A stretch of DNA of 64,000 bases, from contig CAWJWL010000005.1 in assembly GCA_963846565.1 (NCBI GenBank), positions 1,488,001-1,552,000 on the forward strand, written 5' to 3'. This DNA is from WHSW01 sp963846565 (lineage in GTDB: Bacteria; Actinomycetota; Thermoleophilia; Solirubrobacterales; 70-9). The notes below the pieces were generated by a model, which saw nothing but the letters and a program-made list of their open reading frames with translations, was not told the DNA's origin and did no database searches. This document shows positions 7,524 through 16,870 of this stretch, piece after piece; within the stretch, counting starts at the first letter, position 1, and every line of letters starts with the position of its first letter. Both the position numbers and the translations under genes were made by a program.

Positions 7524-9655
7524 GCCTGAGCGCATCCACGTCACCGATCTCGGTCGTCGTCCCGACGCTCGGCGGCTCGCGCCTCGGGCGTGTCCTCGAC
7601 TCGCTCCAGGCACAGTCCGCTGAGCACGAGGTGATCGTCGTCGACGACTCGGGCACCGGCGCCGTCAAGGACGCGGGTGGGGCGGAGGTGGTGCGGATGG
7701 AGCGCAACTCGGGCTTCTCGCGCGCCGTCAACGCCGGCGCCGCACGAGCCGGGGGAGAGGCGCTCGTGCTGCTCAACGACGACTGCGTCGTCGACCCGGA
7801 CTTTCTCGAGCGCCTCGTCGCCGCCCTCGACCCCGCAGCCGGGGTTGGGATGGCGGCGGCGGTGATGCGCGACTGGGCCGAGTCGGATTTGATCGACAGC
7901 GCCGGGATGGAGCTCGACCCGACCCTGCTCGTCTGGGACTACCTAAACGGCGAGTCACTCTCGCTCCTCGACGCCCAGGTGGCCGACCCGGTCGGCCCGT
8001 CGGCCGCCGCGGCCGCCTTCGACGCCGCCGCCTTCCGCGCCGAGGGCGGCTTCGACGAACGCCTCTTCGCCTACTGGGAGGACGTCGATCTCGTCCTGCG
8101 CCTCCGCCGGGCCGGCTTCGTCTGCCGGCTGGCGCGCGACGCGCGCGGCACGCATGAACACTCGGCCTCCTTCCGTTCGGGGTCCGCGCGCAAGAACTAC
8201 CTCACCGGCTACGGCCGCGGATACGTCCTGCGCAAGTGGGGGGTGATCAGCCCCCGCCGCGCCGGGCCCGTCTTCGTCCGCGACCTGATCACCTGCGCAG
8301 GACAGGCAGCGATCGACCGCACGCTCTCCGGAATCAAGGGCCGGGTCGAGGGCTGGCGAGCCGCCGAGCCCACCTACGAGTACCCGGCGGGCCTTCCCCT
8401 CGGCCAGGCGCCCAAGGCCCACGACACCTTGCGACGCCGCCTGCACAGGCGATCGCGGCTGCGGTCCCGTCCCCGGCCGAGCGACCCCGTTCGCAGCATC
8501 GCCTTCTTCCACCTCCCCCAAACGAGCGGTCCCTCCCGCTCGCTCGAGCGCGAGCTCGAATGGCTCGCCGGCCTCGGAGACCTCCAGGTGGTCGTCCCCG
8601 GCCCCGGCGCGGTGGCCGACCTCTTCGGCGAGTTCGCATCGGTCGCGACCCTGCCCTACGACGCTCTCAACCGCCCCCCGGGGCGGGGCGGGACGCTGGC
8701 GACGCTCCGCACCCAGCGCGCCGATGTCGCCCGCTTCCGTGAGCTGATCCGCGCCCACGGCGCCAGCCTCGTGGTCGTCGCGACCGCGATGCTGCCCGCG
8801 GCGCTGATCGCGGCGCGGCGCGAGCGCGTGCCGGCCGTCGTCTACTGCGGCGAGCTGTTCGCCCAGCGGGGCGTCGGCGGCGCTCAGCTCCTCGCGCGCC
8901 GCGCCGTCGCTCGGCTGACCGCGCGGCTCGCTGCCGGCATCGTCTGCGGCTCGGAGACCGTCGCCGCCCAGTTCGACGGCACCGCGCGGGGTCCGGTCCT
9001 GGCCGTCTACCCGCCGGCGGGCGAGGAGTATGCGAGCGGAGACGGCCCGGGTTGGCGCGCCGCGCGCGGCATCGACGCTGACGTAGCGCTCGTCGTCTCC
9101 GCCGGCTCGATCACCGAGGGCCGTGGCCAGGATCTCCTCGTCCGCGCCGTTGCCGCTCTCGCTCGCGAGCGGCCCGAGCTCCGCTGCGTGATCGCCGGCG
9201 CGCCGTTCGATCGCCCGCAGGACCTCGCGTTCGCCGAGCGTCTCGACCACCTCGTCGGTGAGCTCGGGCTCGAGGACGTGGTCTCGTTGGCCGGCCACGT
9301 CGAAGATGTCCCCGGCCTGCTCGCTGCGGCCGACGTCGTCGTCAACCCGGCTCGCTTCGACGAGCCCTTCGGCCGGATCCCGTTCGAGGCGTCGCTCGCG
9401 GGCACGCCGGCCGTCGTCACCAGGGTGGGTGCCGCGGACGAGCTCTACCGTGACGGCGAGAACGCGCTCGTCGTTCCACCCGAGGATCCGGAGGCGATTG
9501 CCGCGGCGATCGAGCGGCTGGTCGCGAACCCGGCGCTGGGCGAGCGGATCGTCGCGACCGCGGCCGCCTTCACCCGCGAACGGCTCAGCCCGCAGGCGAG
9601 CGTCGCCGGCTTTCGCAGCGTGGTCGAGCCGGTGCTAGCGTCGCCGCCGCAGTGA
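7520..9655 (+). CDS. Two-domain glycosyltransferase, GT2 followed by GT4
   Basis: The product is about 711 residues. Residues 8-240 form a GT2 domain (ISVVVPTLGGSRL, LLNDDCVVDPDF as the DxD-like motif, EGGFDERLFAYWEDVDLVLR). A basic linker (residues about 310-330) leads to a GT4 GT-B domain ending with FDEPFGRIPFEASLAGTPAV, which carries the family's E-x7-E-like nucleotide-sugar site. No ATG, GTG or TTG lies in frame near the start of homology. CTG at 7520 overlaps the previous TGA exactly as the GTGA overlaps of neighbouring genes do, so I place the start there. An open frame continues upstream but lies out of phase inside the sugar transferase gene. Confidence 0.75.
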   Translation: MSLSASTSPISVVVPTLGGSRLGRVLDSLQAQSAEHEVIVVDDSGTGAVKDAGGAEVVRMERNSGFSRAVNAGAARAGGEALVLLNDDCVVDPDFLERLVAALDPAAGVGMAAAVMRDWAESDLIDSAGMELDPTLLVWDYLNGESLSLLDAQVADPVGPSAAAAAFDAAAFRAEGGFDERLFAYWEDVDLVLRLRRAGFVCRLARDARGTHEHSASFRSGSARKNYLTGYGRGYVLRKWGVISPRRAGPVFVRDLITCAGQAAIDRTLSGIKGRVEGWRAAEPTYEYPAGLPLGQAPKAHDTLRRRLHRRSRLRSRPRPSDPVRSIAFFHLPQTSGPSRSLERELEWLAGLGDLQVVVPGPGAVADLFGEFASVATLPYDALNRPPGRGGTLATLRTQRADVARFRELIRAHGASLVVVATAMLPAALIAARRERVPAVVYCGELFAQRGVGGAQLLARRAVARLTARLAAGIVCGSETVAAQFDGTARGPVLAVYPPAGEEYASGDGPGWRAARGIDADVALVVSAGSITEGRGQDLLVRAVAALARERPELRCVIAGAPFDRPQDLAFAERLDHLVGELGLEDVVSLAGHVEDVPGLLAAADVVVNPARFDEPFGRIPFEASLAGTPAVVTRVGAADELYRDGENALVVPPEDPEAIAAAIERLVANPALGERIVATAAAFTRERLSPQASVAGFRSVVEPVLASPPQ

Positions 9656-10443
9656 CCGGCTTCTGGAACCGCCGCCGCGCCGACGCCGACCGTGCCGCGG
9701 ACGGATTCGATTTCGGCCACCGCCTCGAGCGCCCGCCGGCCGGTGGCGAGACCGCCGGGGTCGCCGAGCAGCCTTCGGCGGGCCGGCTCGAGCAGTACTT
9801 CGACGCGAACCGGGAGGGCCCGGGGATCTGGAAGTGGCGCCAGTACTTCGACGCGTACGAGCGCCATCTGGCGAAGTTCGTCGGCCGCGCACCGCGCCTG
9901 GTCGAGATCGGGGTGTACAGCGGCGGCAGCCTCGGCATGTGGCGGGACTACTTCGGTGAGGGAGCTCAGGTGATCGGCGTCGACATCGAGGGGGCCTGCC
10001 GCGCCTACGAGGCGACCGGCATCGAGATCGTGATCGGCGATCAGGGCTCGCAGGAGTTCTGGGCGGCCTTCACCCGCGACCACCGGCCGCTCGACATCGT
10101 CATCGACGACGGCGGCCACGAGCCCGGCCAGCAGATCGCCACCCTCGAGGCGCTGCTGCCGCATCTGCGCGAGGGTGGCGTCTACATCTGCGAGGACGCG
10201 GTCGGGACCGCGAACGAGTTCCAGGCCTACGTCGACGGCCTCGCGCGCAACCTCAACGCCGACGAGTGGATCAGCGAGTCGCCGGCGACGGTGCGGACCA
10301 ATGCCTTCCAGTCGATCGTCCGCTCGATCCACCGCTATCCGTTCCTGGTCGCGATCGAGCGGAACCCGGCTCCGGTCGAGGAGCTGACCGCTCCTCGACA
10401 TGGGACCGAGTGGCAGCCGTTCTTCGGGCGCGAGGACGAGTAG
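9652..10443 (+). CDS. Class I SAM-dependent methyltransferase, cephalosporin-hydroxylase/CmcI-like
   Basis: The product is 263 residues. The Rossmann core has motif I as LVEIGVYSGGSLGMW (near residue 85), an acidic motif II IGVDIEGACRAY, and DIVIDDGGHEPGQQ, the divalent-metal type signature found in CmcI/MycE-like sugar O-methyltransferases. GTG overlaps the previous gene's TGA (GTGA), so it belongs to the sugar transferase operon. It probably methylates a sugar hydroxyl of the glycan. It ends 3 nt before the convergent Wzm gene. Confidence 0.75.
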   Translation: MTGFWNRRRADADRAADGFDFGHRLERPPAGGETAGVAEQPSAGRLEQYFDANREGPGIWKWRQYFDAYERHLAKFVGRAPRLVEIGVYSGGSLGMWRDYFGEGAQVIGVDIEGACRAYEATGIEIVIGDQGSQEFWAAFTRDHRPLDIVIDDGGHEPGQQIATLEALLPHLREGGVYICEDAVGTANEFQAYVDGLARNLNADEWISESPATVRTNAFQSIVRSIHRYPFLVAIERNPAPVEELTAPRHGTEWQPFFGREDE

Positions 10444-10446
10444 GAG

Positions 10447-11304
10447 CTAGAGCGCCTCGGCCACCCGCGGCGCCTCGCGGTTGAACACCCACACGCTCAG
10501 CCCGCAGATGACGATGAAGAGCAGCGCGGGGATGAGCACGAGGAGCTGATCCCCCTGGGCCGCCTCCGCCGCTCCCGGTGCGGTCGAGTCGATCACCCAC
10601 TCGCGCCCCTGCTCGAAGATCGGGCTCAGCGGGTTGCAGAGGATCAGCTGCTTGAAGCCGTTTGGGGCGTTCTCGAGGGCGTACTCGATCGGGTAGAGGA
10701 TCGGCGTCGCATAGAAGAGGATCGTCGAGAGCACGCCCCAGATGTTCGCGACGTCGCGGACGCGGACATACAGCGCGGCCAGCAGCATCGAGGTGGCGGT
10801 TGTGATCACGATCATCGCCGCGATGATCAGCGGCGTCAGCACCCAGGTCCAGATCGGATCGACCCCGGTGGCGAGCAGGAAGACGAAGACGATCACCATG
10901 CTCATCATCAGCTGGATCGACGCCGTCACCACCACCGCCAGGGGGATCACCAGGCGGGGGAACTGCATCTTGCGGACGACGTTCTCGTTTCGCACCACCG
11001 AGGTCACCGCCTGGCCGGTGGCGTCGGCGAAGAAGGTGAACAGCATGACGTTGAACAGGAGCATCCCCTCGTAGTTCTTCACGTCCTCGCCGAAGCGGAA
11101 CACCTTGGTGAAGACGACGAGCAGCACGGCGAAGAGGAGCAGCGGGCGCAGGAACGACCACAGCACCCCGAGGACGGTCCCGTGGTAGGTGAGCCGGAAC
11201 TCCGTCGACGCCGTCAGCCAGAGCAGGTCCCAGAAGCGCCGCCAGCCGCCGCCGAGCGCCGTCGGGCCGGCGATCTCCTGCAGGTCGAGCCGGTCGCGGG
11301 TCAC
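10447..11304 (-). CDS. wzm: Polysaccharide ABC exporter permease (Wzm/TagG family)
   Basis: The product is 285 residues with six predicted membrane helices and the ABC-2 permease layout. TEFRLTYHGTVLGVLWSFLRPL at the N-terminus and FYATPILYPI plus NPLSPIFEQGREW near the C-terminus are typical of Wzm/TagG exporters. With the ATPase encoded just upstream it should move lipid-linked polysaccharide across the membrane. Its GTG start overlaps the ATPase stop by 4 nt, so stoichiometric expression is likely. It is the last gene of a minus-strand operon that begins with the paired methyltransferases at 17.8 kb. Confidence 0.9.
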   Translation of the reverse strand: MTRDRLDLQEIAGPTALGGGWRRFWDLLWLTASTEFRLTYHGTVLGVLWSFLRPLLLFAVLLVVFTKVFRFGEDVKNYEGMLLFNVMLFTFFADATGQAVTSVVRNENVVRKMQFPRLVIPLAVVVTASIQLMMSMVIVFVFLLATGVDPIWTWVLTPLIIAAMIVITTATSMLLAALYVRVRDVANIWGVLSTILFYATPILYPIEYALENAPNGFKQLILCNPLSPIFEQGREWVIDSTAPGAAEAAQGDQLLVLIPALLFIVICGLSVWVFNREAPRVAEAL

Positions 11305-12587
11305 GAGCCCTCCGCCTTCTCGTCGGCGTCGACGGACGCCTTCGCCTCGTAGTCGAGGGCGACGAAGCCGATGAACTCCTCGGCTCCGTAGATGACGAAG
11401 TCCGTCGCGTTCTTGCGGAAGGCGATCACCTCGAGCTCGTGGCCCTCGCGGCCGATCCCGAGATGGACGAAGTAGTGGCCGGGGGCAAGCTTGTTGTCGA
11501 CCTCGGCGCTCACCTTCGCCCGCTGGCCCGGCTTGAGCCTCCCCTCCGCGAGGGCGATCGGCTTGGTCGAGAAGATCATCTGGCCGTCGACGGTCGCGAT
11601 CGTGAACGCGAACACCGGCCGCTCGAGCGTCCCGACCGCTTCGACCTCGGCCTCGATTCGAAGCGGGGCGCCGCTCTCGAGGCTGGTCGCTCCCTCGGCC
11701 CCGGTGCCGCCGGCGACCTTGACCTCACCGAACTCGACCACGCCCTTCTCGCCGCGCCAGAAGCTGTCCTCGGGCCGTGCCGCCTCGCGCCGGCGGGCGA
11801 AGCTGACCTCGAGGTAGTCGCGGGCGATGTCGGCCGGGTTGCCCGCCTCGGCGACGACGCCGCCCTCGAGCAGCATCGCCCGGTCGCAGTGGCTCTGCAC
11901 CGCGACCATGTCGTGGGTGACGAGGACGATCGTCTTGCCCTCCTGGTGGAGGCGCCCGAAGGCGTCGAAGCACTTCTGCTGGAACGCGGCATCGCCGACC
12001 GCGAGCACCTCGTCGATGAGGAAGACGTCGGCGTCGACCTGCGTCATCAGCGAGAAGCCGAGGCGGACCATCATCCCCGAGCTGTAGTTCTTCAGCTTCA
12101 TCTCGGCGAAGTCCTCGAGCTCGGCGAAGGCGAGGACCGCATCGAAGCGCCGCCGCGCCTCGCGTGGGGTGAGCCCCATCATCACCCCGTTCAGCATCAC
12201 GTTGTCGAGGGCGTTCAGCTCCTGGTTGAAGCCGACGCCGAGCTCGATGAACGGCGCCACCCGGCCCGCGATCCGGATGCTTCCCTGGTCCGCCCGGTAG
12301 ATGCTCGCGAGCAGCTTCAGCAGGGTGCTCTTGCCGGAGCCGTTGCGCCCGACGATGCCGAAGAACTCGCCCCGCTCGACCTCGAAGCTGATCGACTTGA
12401 GCGCCTCGAGGTCCCGGGTCTCGCGGCTTCTGAGCGGGTGGATGAGCCGCTCCTTGAGCGTGTCGACCTGCTCGGTGGGGATCTTGTACGTCTTCGAGAC
12501 GTCGCGGACCGAGATCGCCAACTCGGCGGGCTCCGGGCTCGCCGGGACCTGGAGCATGGCGCTTTTCGCGGTCGAGGCTGGCTGCAT
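11301..12587 (-). CDS. wzt: Polysaccharide ABC exporter ATPase with Wzt C-terminal domain
   Basis: The product is 428 residues from the ATG at 12587, 2 nt after the upstream stop. The ABC domain (residues about 25-260) has Walker A GRNGSGKSTLLK, signature YSSGMMVRLGFSL and Walker B DVFLIDEVLAVGD, with the Wzt/TagH-type spacing VSKTYKIP. Residues about 290-410 form a beta-sandwich Wzt_C domain (FGEVKVAGG to GHYFVHLGIGREG). In characterised systems this domain binds the modified, often methylated, non-reducing end of the finished chain before export. That fits the many methyltransferase genes around it. Confidence 0.9.
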   Translation of the reverse strand: MQPASTAKSAMLQVPASPEPAELAISVRDVSKTYKIPTEQVDTLKERLIHPLRSRETRDLEALKSISFEVERGEFFGIVGRNGSGKSTLLKLLASIYRADQGSIRIAGRVAPFIELGVGFNQELNALDNVMLNGVMMGLTPREARRRFDAVLAFAELEDFAEMKLKNYSSGMMVRLGFSLMTQVDADVFLIDEVLAVGDAAFQQKCFDAFGRLHQEGKTIVLVTHDMVAVQSHCDRAMLLEGGVVAEAGNPADIARDYLEVSFARRREAARPEDSFWRGEKGVVEFGEVKVAGGTGAEGATSLESGAPLRIEAEVEAVGTLERPVFAFTIATVDGQMIFSTKPIALAEGRLKPGQRAKVSAEVDNKLAPGHYFVHLGIGREGHELEVIAFRKNATDFVIYGAEEFIGFVALDYEAKASVDADEKAEGS

Positions 12588-12589
12588 AA

Positions 12590-15025
12590 CTACGGCCGCC
12601 GCTTCACGGCGAGCTTCACTCGCGCCCATAGTGCCTGCAACTGGCGGTAGATGTGAACGAAAAAGCGCACCTGCACGCTGAATCGCCCGAAGCGGTAGCG
12701 GTACAGGTGGGAGTAGGCCTCCTCGTAGAGGCCGATCGTCGACCAAACCTGCTGGGAGAGGAGCGGCAGTGGCGCGAGCACCTCGGGTGACGCCTGCGCG
12801 TAGGCCTCGAGGAGTGCCGGAACCCGCCGCGAGGCGTCGGTGAGCTCGAGCGGGCGCAGCGCGTCTGCTTGCGCGCGGGCGAGCGGCTCGGGCACGGAAG
12901 CGATGCGCTTGCCCGCGAGCGAGGCCCTCGCCAGCAGCACGTGCGCCTGCATGTCGGCGGGCACGCCGGCGTCGAAGCCGCCGAGCTCGGCGACGGCCGC
13001 GCCCGTCGCGACGAACGCGGCGTCGCCGAAGCAGCGGCGAAAGAGGCCATGGAGGGGCGGCCCGCCGAGCGGCAGCCGTGGGATCTCGCCCCCGGCGGTG
13101 GGGTGGACCGTGAGCCCGGCGAGCTCGTCGCCCGATGTCGCGAGCGCGCCGGCGAGCAGGTCGGCCGCTCCGGGTTCGAGCTCGATGCCCGCGTCGACGT
13201 AGAGCGTCGGGCCCGCCCCCGGGCCGGCCTCGGCGTGGCTCGGCGCCTCTGAGACCTCGGCCGCGTCGCCCAGGGAGGCGCGGGTGCGCGCGAGGAGGCC
13301 GGGATCCGCGCCGACGATGACGACCGGAAGCGGTGCGGCTTTGGCAGTCGCACCTCCCTCGCCCCCGCGCCCCGCGAGCGCCGCGTGCCAGTCGACGTGC
13401 GCCCGGCGCGAGACATCGGCCTCGACCGCCACGCGCGGCGGATCGAGCCCCTCGGCACCGAGCGCGTCGGCGAGGCGGTCCGCGAGCCGTCCGGCGCCGA
13501 GCGCCCGCGAGCGCTCGTCCTCCGGGCGGCCCGGGTCGAAGGTGGCGGCGCCGAGGTCGCGCGGGTCGATGAGCTCCGCCGTGCCGCCGACCCGCGAGGC
13601 GATGAAGCGCAGCCGCAGGGCGAGGGCCTCATAGACGGTGTTGGGCGAGTTGTCGGCGAGCGAGGGGATCACGGTCAGCCGCGCGCCCGGCGCCCGCAGG
13701 TAGGCGACGGCCTGCGGCTGGTTCAGGTGCGAGATCACCTCGACCGGCCACTGCCACGCCTCGGCCCGCTCGCGCACGTAGTCGTCGGCGGGGCGCCCGT
13801 CGATCGTCGAGGCCTTGCCGAGGAAGGTGACCCGTGACGGGGGAGGGCCGCCGCGTTCGGCGAGGGCGTCGAGCGCGTCGCAGAACACCCGCAGGCCCTT
13901 GCGCGGCTCGAGCCGGCCGAAGAAGACCAGCTCGGTCTCGCCCGGGCCGCCGAGCGGGTCGGGGCCGCTCGCCGACGCCGCGAGCTCGCCGACCGCGCCG
14001 GAGCGGACGTACTGCTGCACGAACGAGCGGTCGGGAAGAACCCAGCCCTTCGAGCGCATCCAATCGATCATGTAGGCACTCGGGCTGACGACGACGTCGG
14101 CCTCCTCCACCGAGCGCCGTTCGCAGAAGTCGTCGACGAAGTTGTCGCGCGCCTGCAGCAGCGTGCCGTTCGTCTCCAGGACCCAGCTGGTCGAGCTGTG
14201 GGTGCCGAGCACGAGCGTGGCGCCGGCGAACGCGAGCCCGAGCCGCTTCGCCTCGACGGCGAAGACCGCGTGCCCGAGCACCTCCGGGAAGTGGATGACG
14301 TCGAAGGGGCGCTCGCGATCGGCGTCGCGGAGCCACTCATACACGCGCAGCGCGCGGACCTGGTGGCCGAGTCCGAGGTCGCGCGCGAGCGGCTTCCCCG
14401 GCGCTAGGGCGTGCAGCTCGATCCCGCGCTTTCGGTACTGCCCGGCCCAGTGGGCGAAGGGGTCGCCGCCCGGCTCCTCTCCGCCGCTGAAGAGGACGAC
14501 GACCTCGTGGCCCTCCTCGGCGAGCGCATCGGCGAGCGACGTATACGCCGTGCCGATGCCGCCGGTGCGAGTGGGGCCGACGAACTCGTAGCTCGCGATG
14601 CAGACGCGCGCCTTGCCGCCCTCGCCCGCCCCTCGCACCTCGGGGTCGAAGCGCAGTCCGAGCGGTCCCGGTGCGAGCAGCTCCCGCGCCTCGGCTCCCT
14701 TCGTCCCCTCGAGCAGCGCCGTGAGCCCGGCGCGGCGGCCGACGCCGCCGTGGCCGTCCATCACGCCGAGCCAGCCGACGGTGAGCCCGGCAGCCTCGGC
14801 TTCCCGCTCGAGCTCCGTCGCCCCGAGCCCGCCGGGGACCCCGTCGTCGGCGAGATCCGCGTCGCGGGTCGACGCGAGGGCCGCCGGCGCGCTCGCGAGC
14901 AGCTCGCGCAGCTCCGAGAGCTGCGCGGAGCGGCGCACGGGATCGTCGTCGAGCTCGACGGAGCGCAGCGGCTCCGAGCCGATGGCCCGGCCGAGGTCCG
15001 CGGCGAGACGGTCGAGGTCCGACAC
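12590..15025 (-). CDS. Large glycosyltransferase: GT4 domain plus degenerate GT2-like domain
   Basis: The product is 811 residues from the GTG at 15025, 8 nt after the preceding stop. The first 130 residues are helical and unassigned. Residues about 135-560 are a GT4 domain: GPTRTGGIGTAYTSLADAL at the acceptor loop, FFGRLEPRKGL, and SLADNSPNTVYEALALR carrying the catalytic Glu region. Residues about 590-770 look like a GT2 fold (VVIVGADPGLLART, TLYVDAGIELEPGA) in which the usual DDD/DxD is reduced to VDAG, so this half may bind rather than catalyse. It is co-directional with Wzt/Wzm and probably extends the exported chain. Confidence 0.75.
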   Translation of the reverse strand: MSDLDRLAADLGRAIGSEPLRSVELDDDPVRRSAQLSELRELLASAPAALASTRDADLADDGVPGGLGATELEREAEAAGLTVGWLGVMDGHGGVGRRAGLTALLEGTKGAEARELLAPGPLGLRFDPEVRGAGEGGKARVCIASYEFVGPTRTGGIGTAYTSLADALAEEGHEVVVLFSGGEEPGGDPFAHWAGQYRKRGIELHALAPGKPLARDLGLGHQVRALRVYEWLRDADRERPFDVIHFPEVLGHAVFAVEAKRLGLAFAGATLVLGTHSSTSWVLETNGTLLQARDNFVDDFCERRSVEEADVVVSPSAYMIDWMRSKGWVLPDRSFVQQYVRSGAVGELAASASGPDPLGGPGETELVFFGRLEPRKGLRVFCDALDALAERGGPPPSRVTFLGKASTIDGRPADDYVRERAEAWQWPVEVISHLNQPQAVAYLRAPGARLTVIPSLADNSPNTVYEALALRLRFIASRVGGTAELIDPRDLGAATFDPGRPEDERSRALGAGRLADRLADALGAEGLDPPRVAVEADVSRRAHVDWHAALAGRGGEGGATAKAAPLPVVIVGADPGLLARTRASLGDAAEVSEAPSHAEAGPGAGPTLYVDAGIELEPGAADLLAGALATSGDELAGLTVHPTAGGEIPRLPLGGPPLHGLFRRCFGDAAFVATGAAVAELGGFDAGVPADMQAHVLLARASLAGKRIASVPEPLARAQADALRPLELTDASRRVPALLEAYAQASPEVLAPLPLLSQQVWSTIGLYEEAYSHLYRYRFGRFSVQVRFFVHIYRQLQALWARVKLAVKRRP

Positions 15026-15033
15026 GCGGCCGC

Positions 15034-15663
15034 TCAGGTGCGGGCCGCGATCACTCGGTAGGCGGACGCGAGTGAGTGGACCTGCTCGTTCGAGGTGCGG
15101 CACTTGTAGCGGAGCACCGGGAAGATGACCGCCTTCAGCATCCGCGCGGAGACGTTGGTCTTCGGCCCGAGCCAGTCGCGCATGATCCAGCCGAGCGTCG
15201 TGTAGACGGAGTGGACGGGCCCCGACTCGCGTACCTCGAAACCGTGGCGGACCACCTCCCGCTCGAGCCCGTCGAGCGTGTAGCGCTGGAAGTCGGTCGG
15301 GTCGAGGTGCTCGGGCTGCATGAACGGGACGCAGAGGTAGAGCGTCCCGCCCGGCTTGCAGACGCGCGCGAACTCGGCCAGCACCTGCTCGGGGTTCGCG
15401 ACGTGCTCGAGCACCGCGTTGCAGATGATCGTGTCGAAGAAGCCGTCCTCGACCGGGATGGCGTGAAGCGGCGAGACGTAGTCGATGTGCGGCGCTTCGA
15501 AGATGTCCTGATTGAGGAGCTCGCCCTCGACCAGATGGCTGATGTCGCGGCTGCCCGCGCCGGCGTTCAGGACGCGGCCCTTGAACCAGTGCTTGTAGGG
15601 GCCGAGCTCCGCCTCGATCGTCGGGAAGACCTCGTCCATCTCGAGAGTGCTGCGAACGCGCAT
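15034..15663 (-). CDS. Class I SAM-dependent methyltransferase (Methyltransf_11 type)
   Basis: The product is 209 residues. Motif I is VLNAGAGSRDI, followed by FFDTIICNAVLEHVANPEQVLAEFARVCKPGGTLYLCVP, the standard motif II/III run of Methyltransf_11 enzymes. I chose the ATG at 15663, 10 nt after the upstream stop; a start 33 nt further upstream would overlap that gene. It lies between a paired MT-like gene and the large glycosyltransferase in the Wzt operon, so a polysaccharide-modifying role is likely. The target is not determinable. Confidence 0.8.
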   Translation of the reverse strand: MRVRSTLEMDEVFPTIEAELGPYKHWFKGRVLNAGAGSRDISHLVEGELLNQDIFEAPHIDYVSPLHAIPVEDGFFDTIICNAVLEHVANPEQVLAEFARVCKPGGTLYLCVPFMQPEHLDPTDFQRYTLDGLEREVVRHGFEVRESGPVHSVYTTLGWIMRDWLGPKTNVSARMLKAVIFPVLRYKCRTSNEQVHSLASAYRVIAART

Positions 15664-15673
15664 CCGCGGAATC

Positions 15674-16870
15674 CTAGGCGGGTGGCGAGATCGCACTCGC
15701 CGGATCGCGCTTGCCCCGGAGCCTGAGCGCGTTGTAGCTCATCTCCATGCCCCAGGCGCGGACGATCTCACAGGACCGCACGACCCGGTAGGAGCCCTCG
15801 TACTCCGCCTCGACCCGGTCGAGGTGCGCCTCCATCGCGTCGAACCCGTCGACCCACCGCAGGAGCGTTCCCTTCGCGACCTCGAGCGTTCCGCGCACCT
15901 CGCCGGTGGCCGGGGCGATCGCGGTGTCCATGTGGGCGACGATCTCCTCCGGCGTCAGGTCGCGCGCGGTCCGCGTCTGGAGCACCTCGTCGGGGATCGG
16001 CTCGCGCACGAGGTAGACGGCGCTGCCCCACTCGAGCAGGTCGAGGAGCTCGACATATGGGTCGAGCAGCCCCATCGTCACGTGGACCCATGGGCAGAAC
16101 TCGCTGACGAAGTCCTCCTGCACGATCACCGTCCGGCCCGGGATCATCGCGGGGTAGAACGTGCGCAGGGCGAAGTCGCTGAGCGGCCAGGTCTTGAGCA
16201 CGTCGAAGAACGCGATCTCGATCGGCTCGCCGGACCAGCCGATCTCCGCGAGGTCGCCCTCGCGGACGTCGACGAGGCCCGCGTAGGGCGCGAGGTTGTG
16301 GTCGAAGATCGCCCGGAAGCTGTCGCCCTCGTCGAGCTCGGACTCCGGCGGCAGCTGGGCGAGCATGAAGTAGTCGAGGACGAAGCGGTCGTAGCTGGCG
16401 ATCACCCAGTCGCTCGGTGGCTCCCCGCGCGCGGCGAGTCCCGAGGCGAGCGCTGCCGTCGAGGCGCCGAGGTATGAGCCCGCATCGAGGATCTTCCCCT
16501 CGCCGCTCCAGTAATCCCATGCGAGCCAGTGGAGCAGCCGCCGCTCGTCATCGATGATCATCGCCGGGATCTGCATCACCTCGGTAGGCGGGTCGGGGCC
16601 CGTGCGCCAGGGCCGGCCGCCGAGCCCGCTCTCCGCGTCTTCCGCGGCCGGCACGCCTCCGCTCGGAACCGGATTCGGCGCCTCGATCGGCGCGGGCGAG
16701 GGGCGCTCGGCCGGCGCTGCGCCCCGGAGGCGGTCGCTCAGCGCGCGCAGGGGCCTCGTCATCCGCCAGCTCGATGAGCCCTCGAGCTCGAGGATGTGCT
16801 GCCGGCGCTCCTCGGCCACCTCCTCGGCAATCGCCAGGCGCCGGAGCAGTTGCTGCCGCGTCTCCTTCAT
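15674..16870 (-). CDS. Methyltransferase-like protein with N-terminal coiled coil (paralogue A)
   Basis: The product is 398 residues. Residues 1-40 form a short coiled coil (LLRRLAIAEEVAEERRQHI), then comes a Pro/Ala-rich linker, then a Rossmann-like domain with ILDAGSYLGASTAALASGL as motif I and EIAFFDVLKTWPLSDF in the motif III region. MIPGRTVIVQEDFVSEFCPWVHV is shared almost word for word with the next gene, so the two are duplicates. The family looks like Methyltransf_24-type enzymes, but catalytic residues cannot be assigned. The ATG overlaps the upstream stop as ATGA. Confidence 0.65.
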   Translation of the reverse strand: MKETRQQLLRRLAIAEEVAEERRQHILELEGSSSWRMTRPLRALSDRLRGAAPAERPSPAPIEAPNPVPSGGVPAAEDAESGLGGRPWRTGPDPPTEVMQIPAMIIDDERRLLHWLAWDYWSGEGKILDAGSYLGASTAALASGLAARGEPPSDWVIASYDRFVLDYFMLAQLPPESELDEGDSFRAIFDHNLAPYAGLVDVREGDLAEIGWSGEPIEIAFFDVLKTWPLSDFALRTFYPAMIPGRTVIVQEDFVSEFCPWVHVTMGLLDPYVELLDLLEWGSAVYLVREPIPDEVLQTRTARDLTPEEIVAHMDTAIAPATGEVRGTLEVAKGTLLRWVDGFDAMEAHLDRVEAEYEGSYRVVRSCEIVRAWGMEMSYNALRLRGKRDPASAISPPA

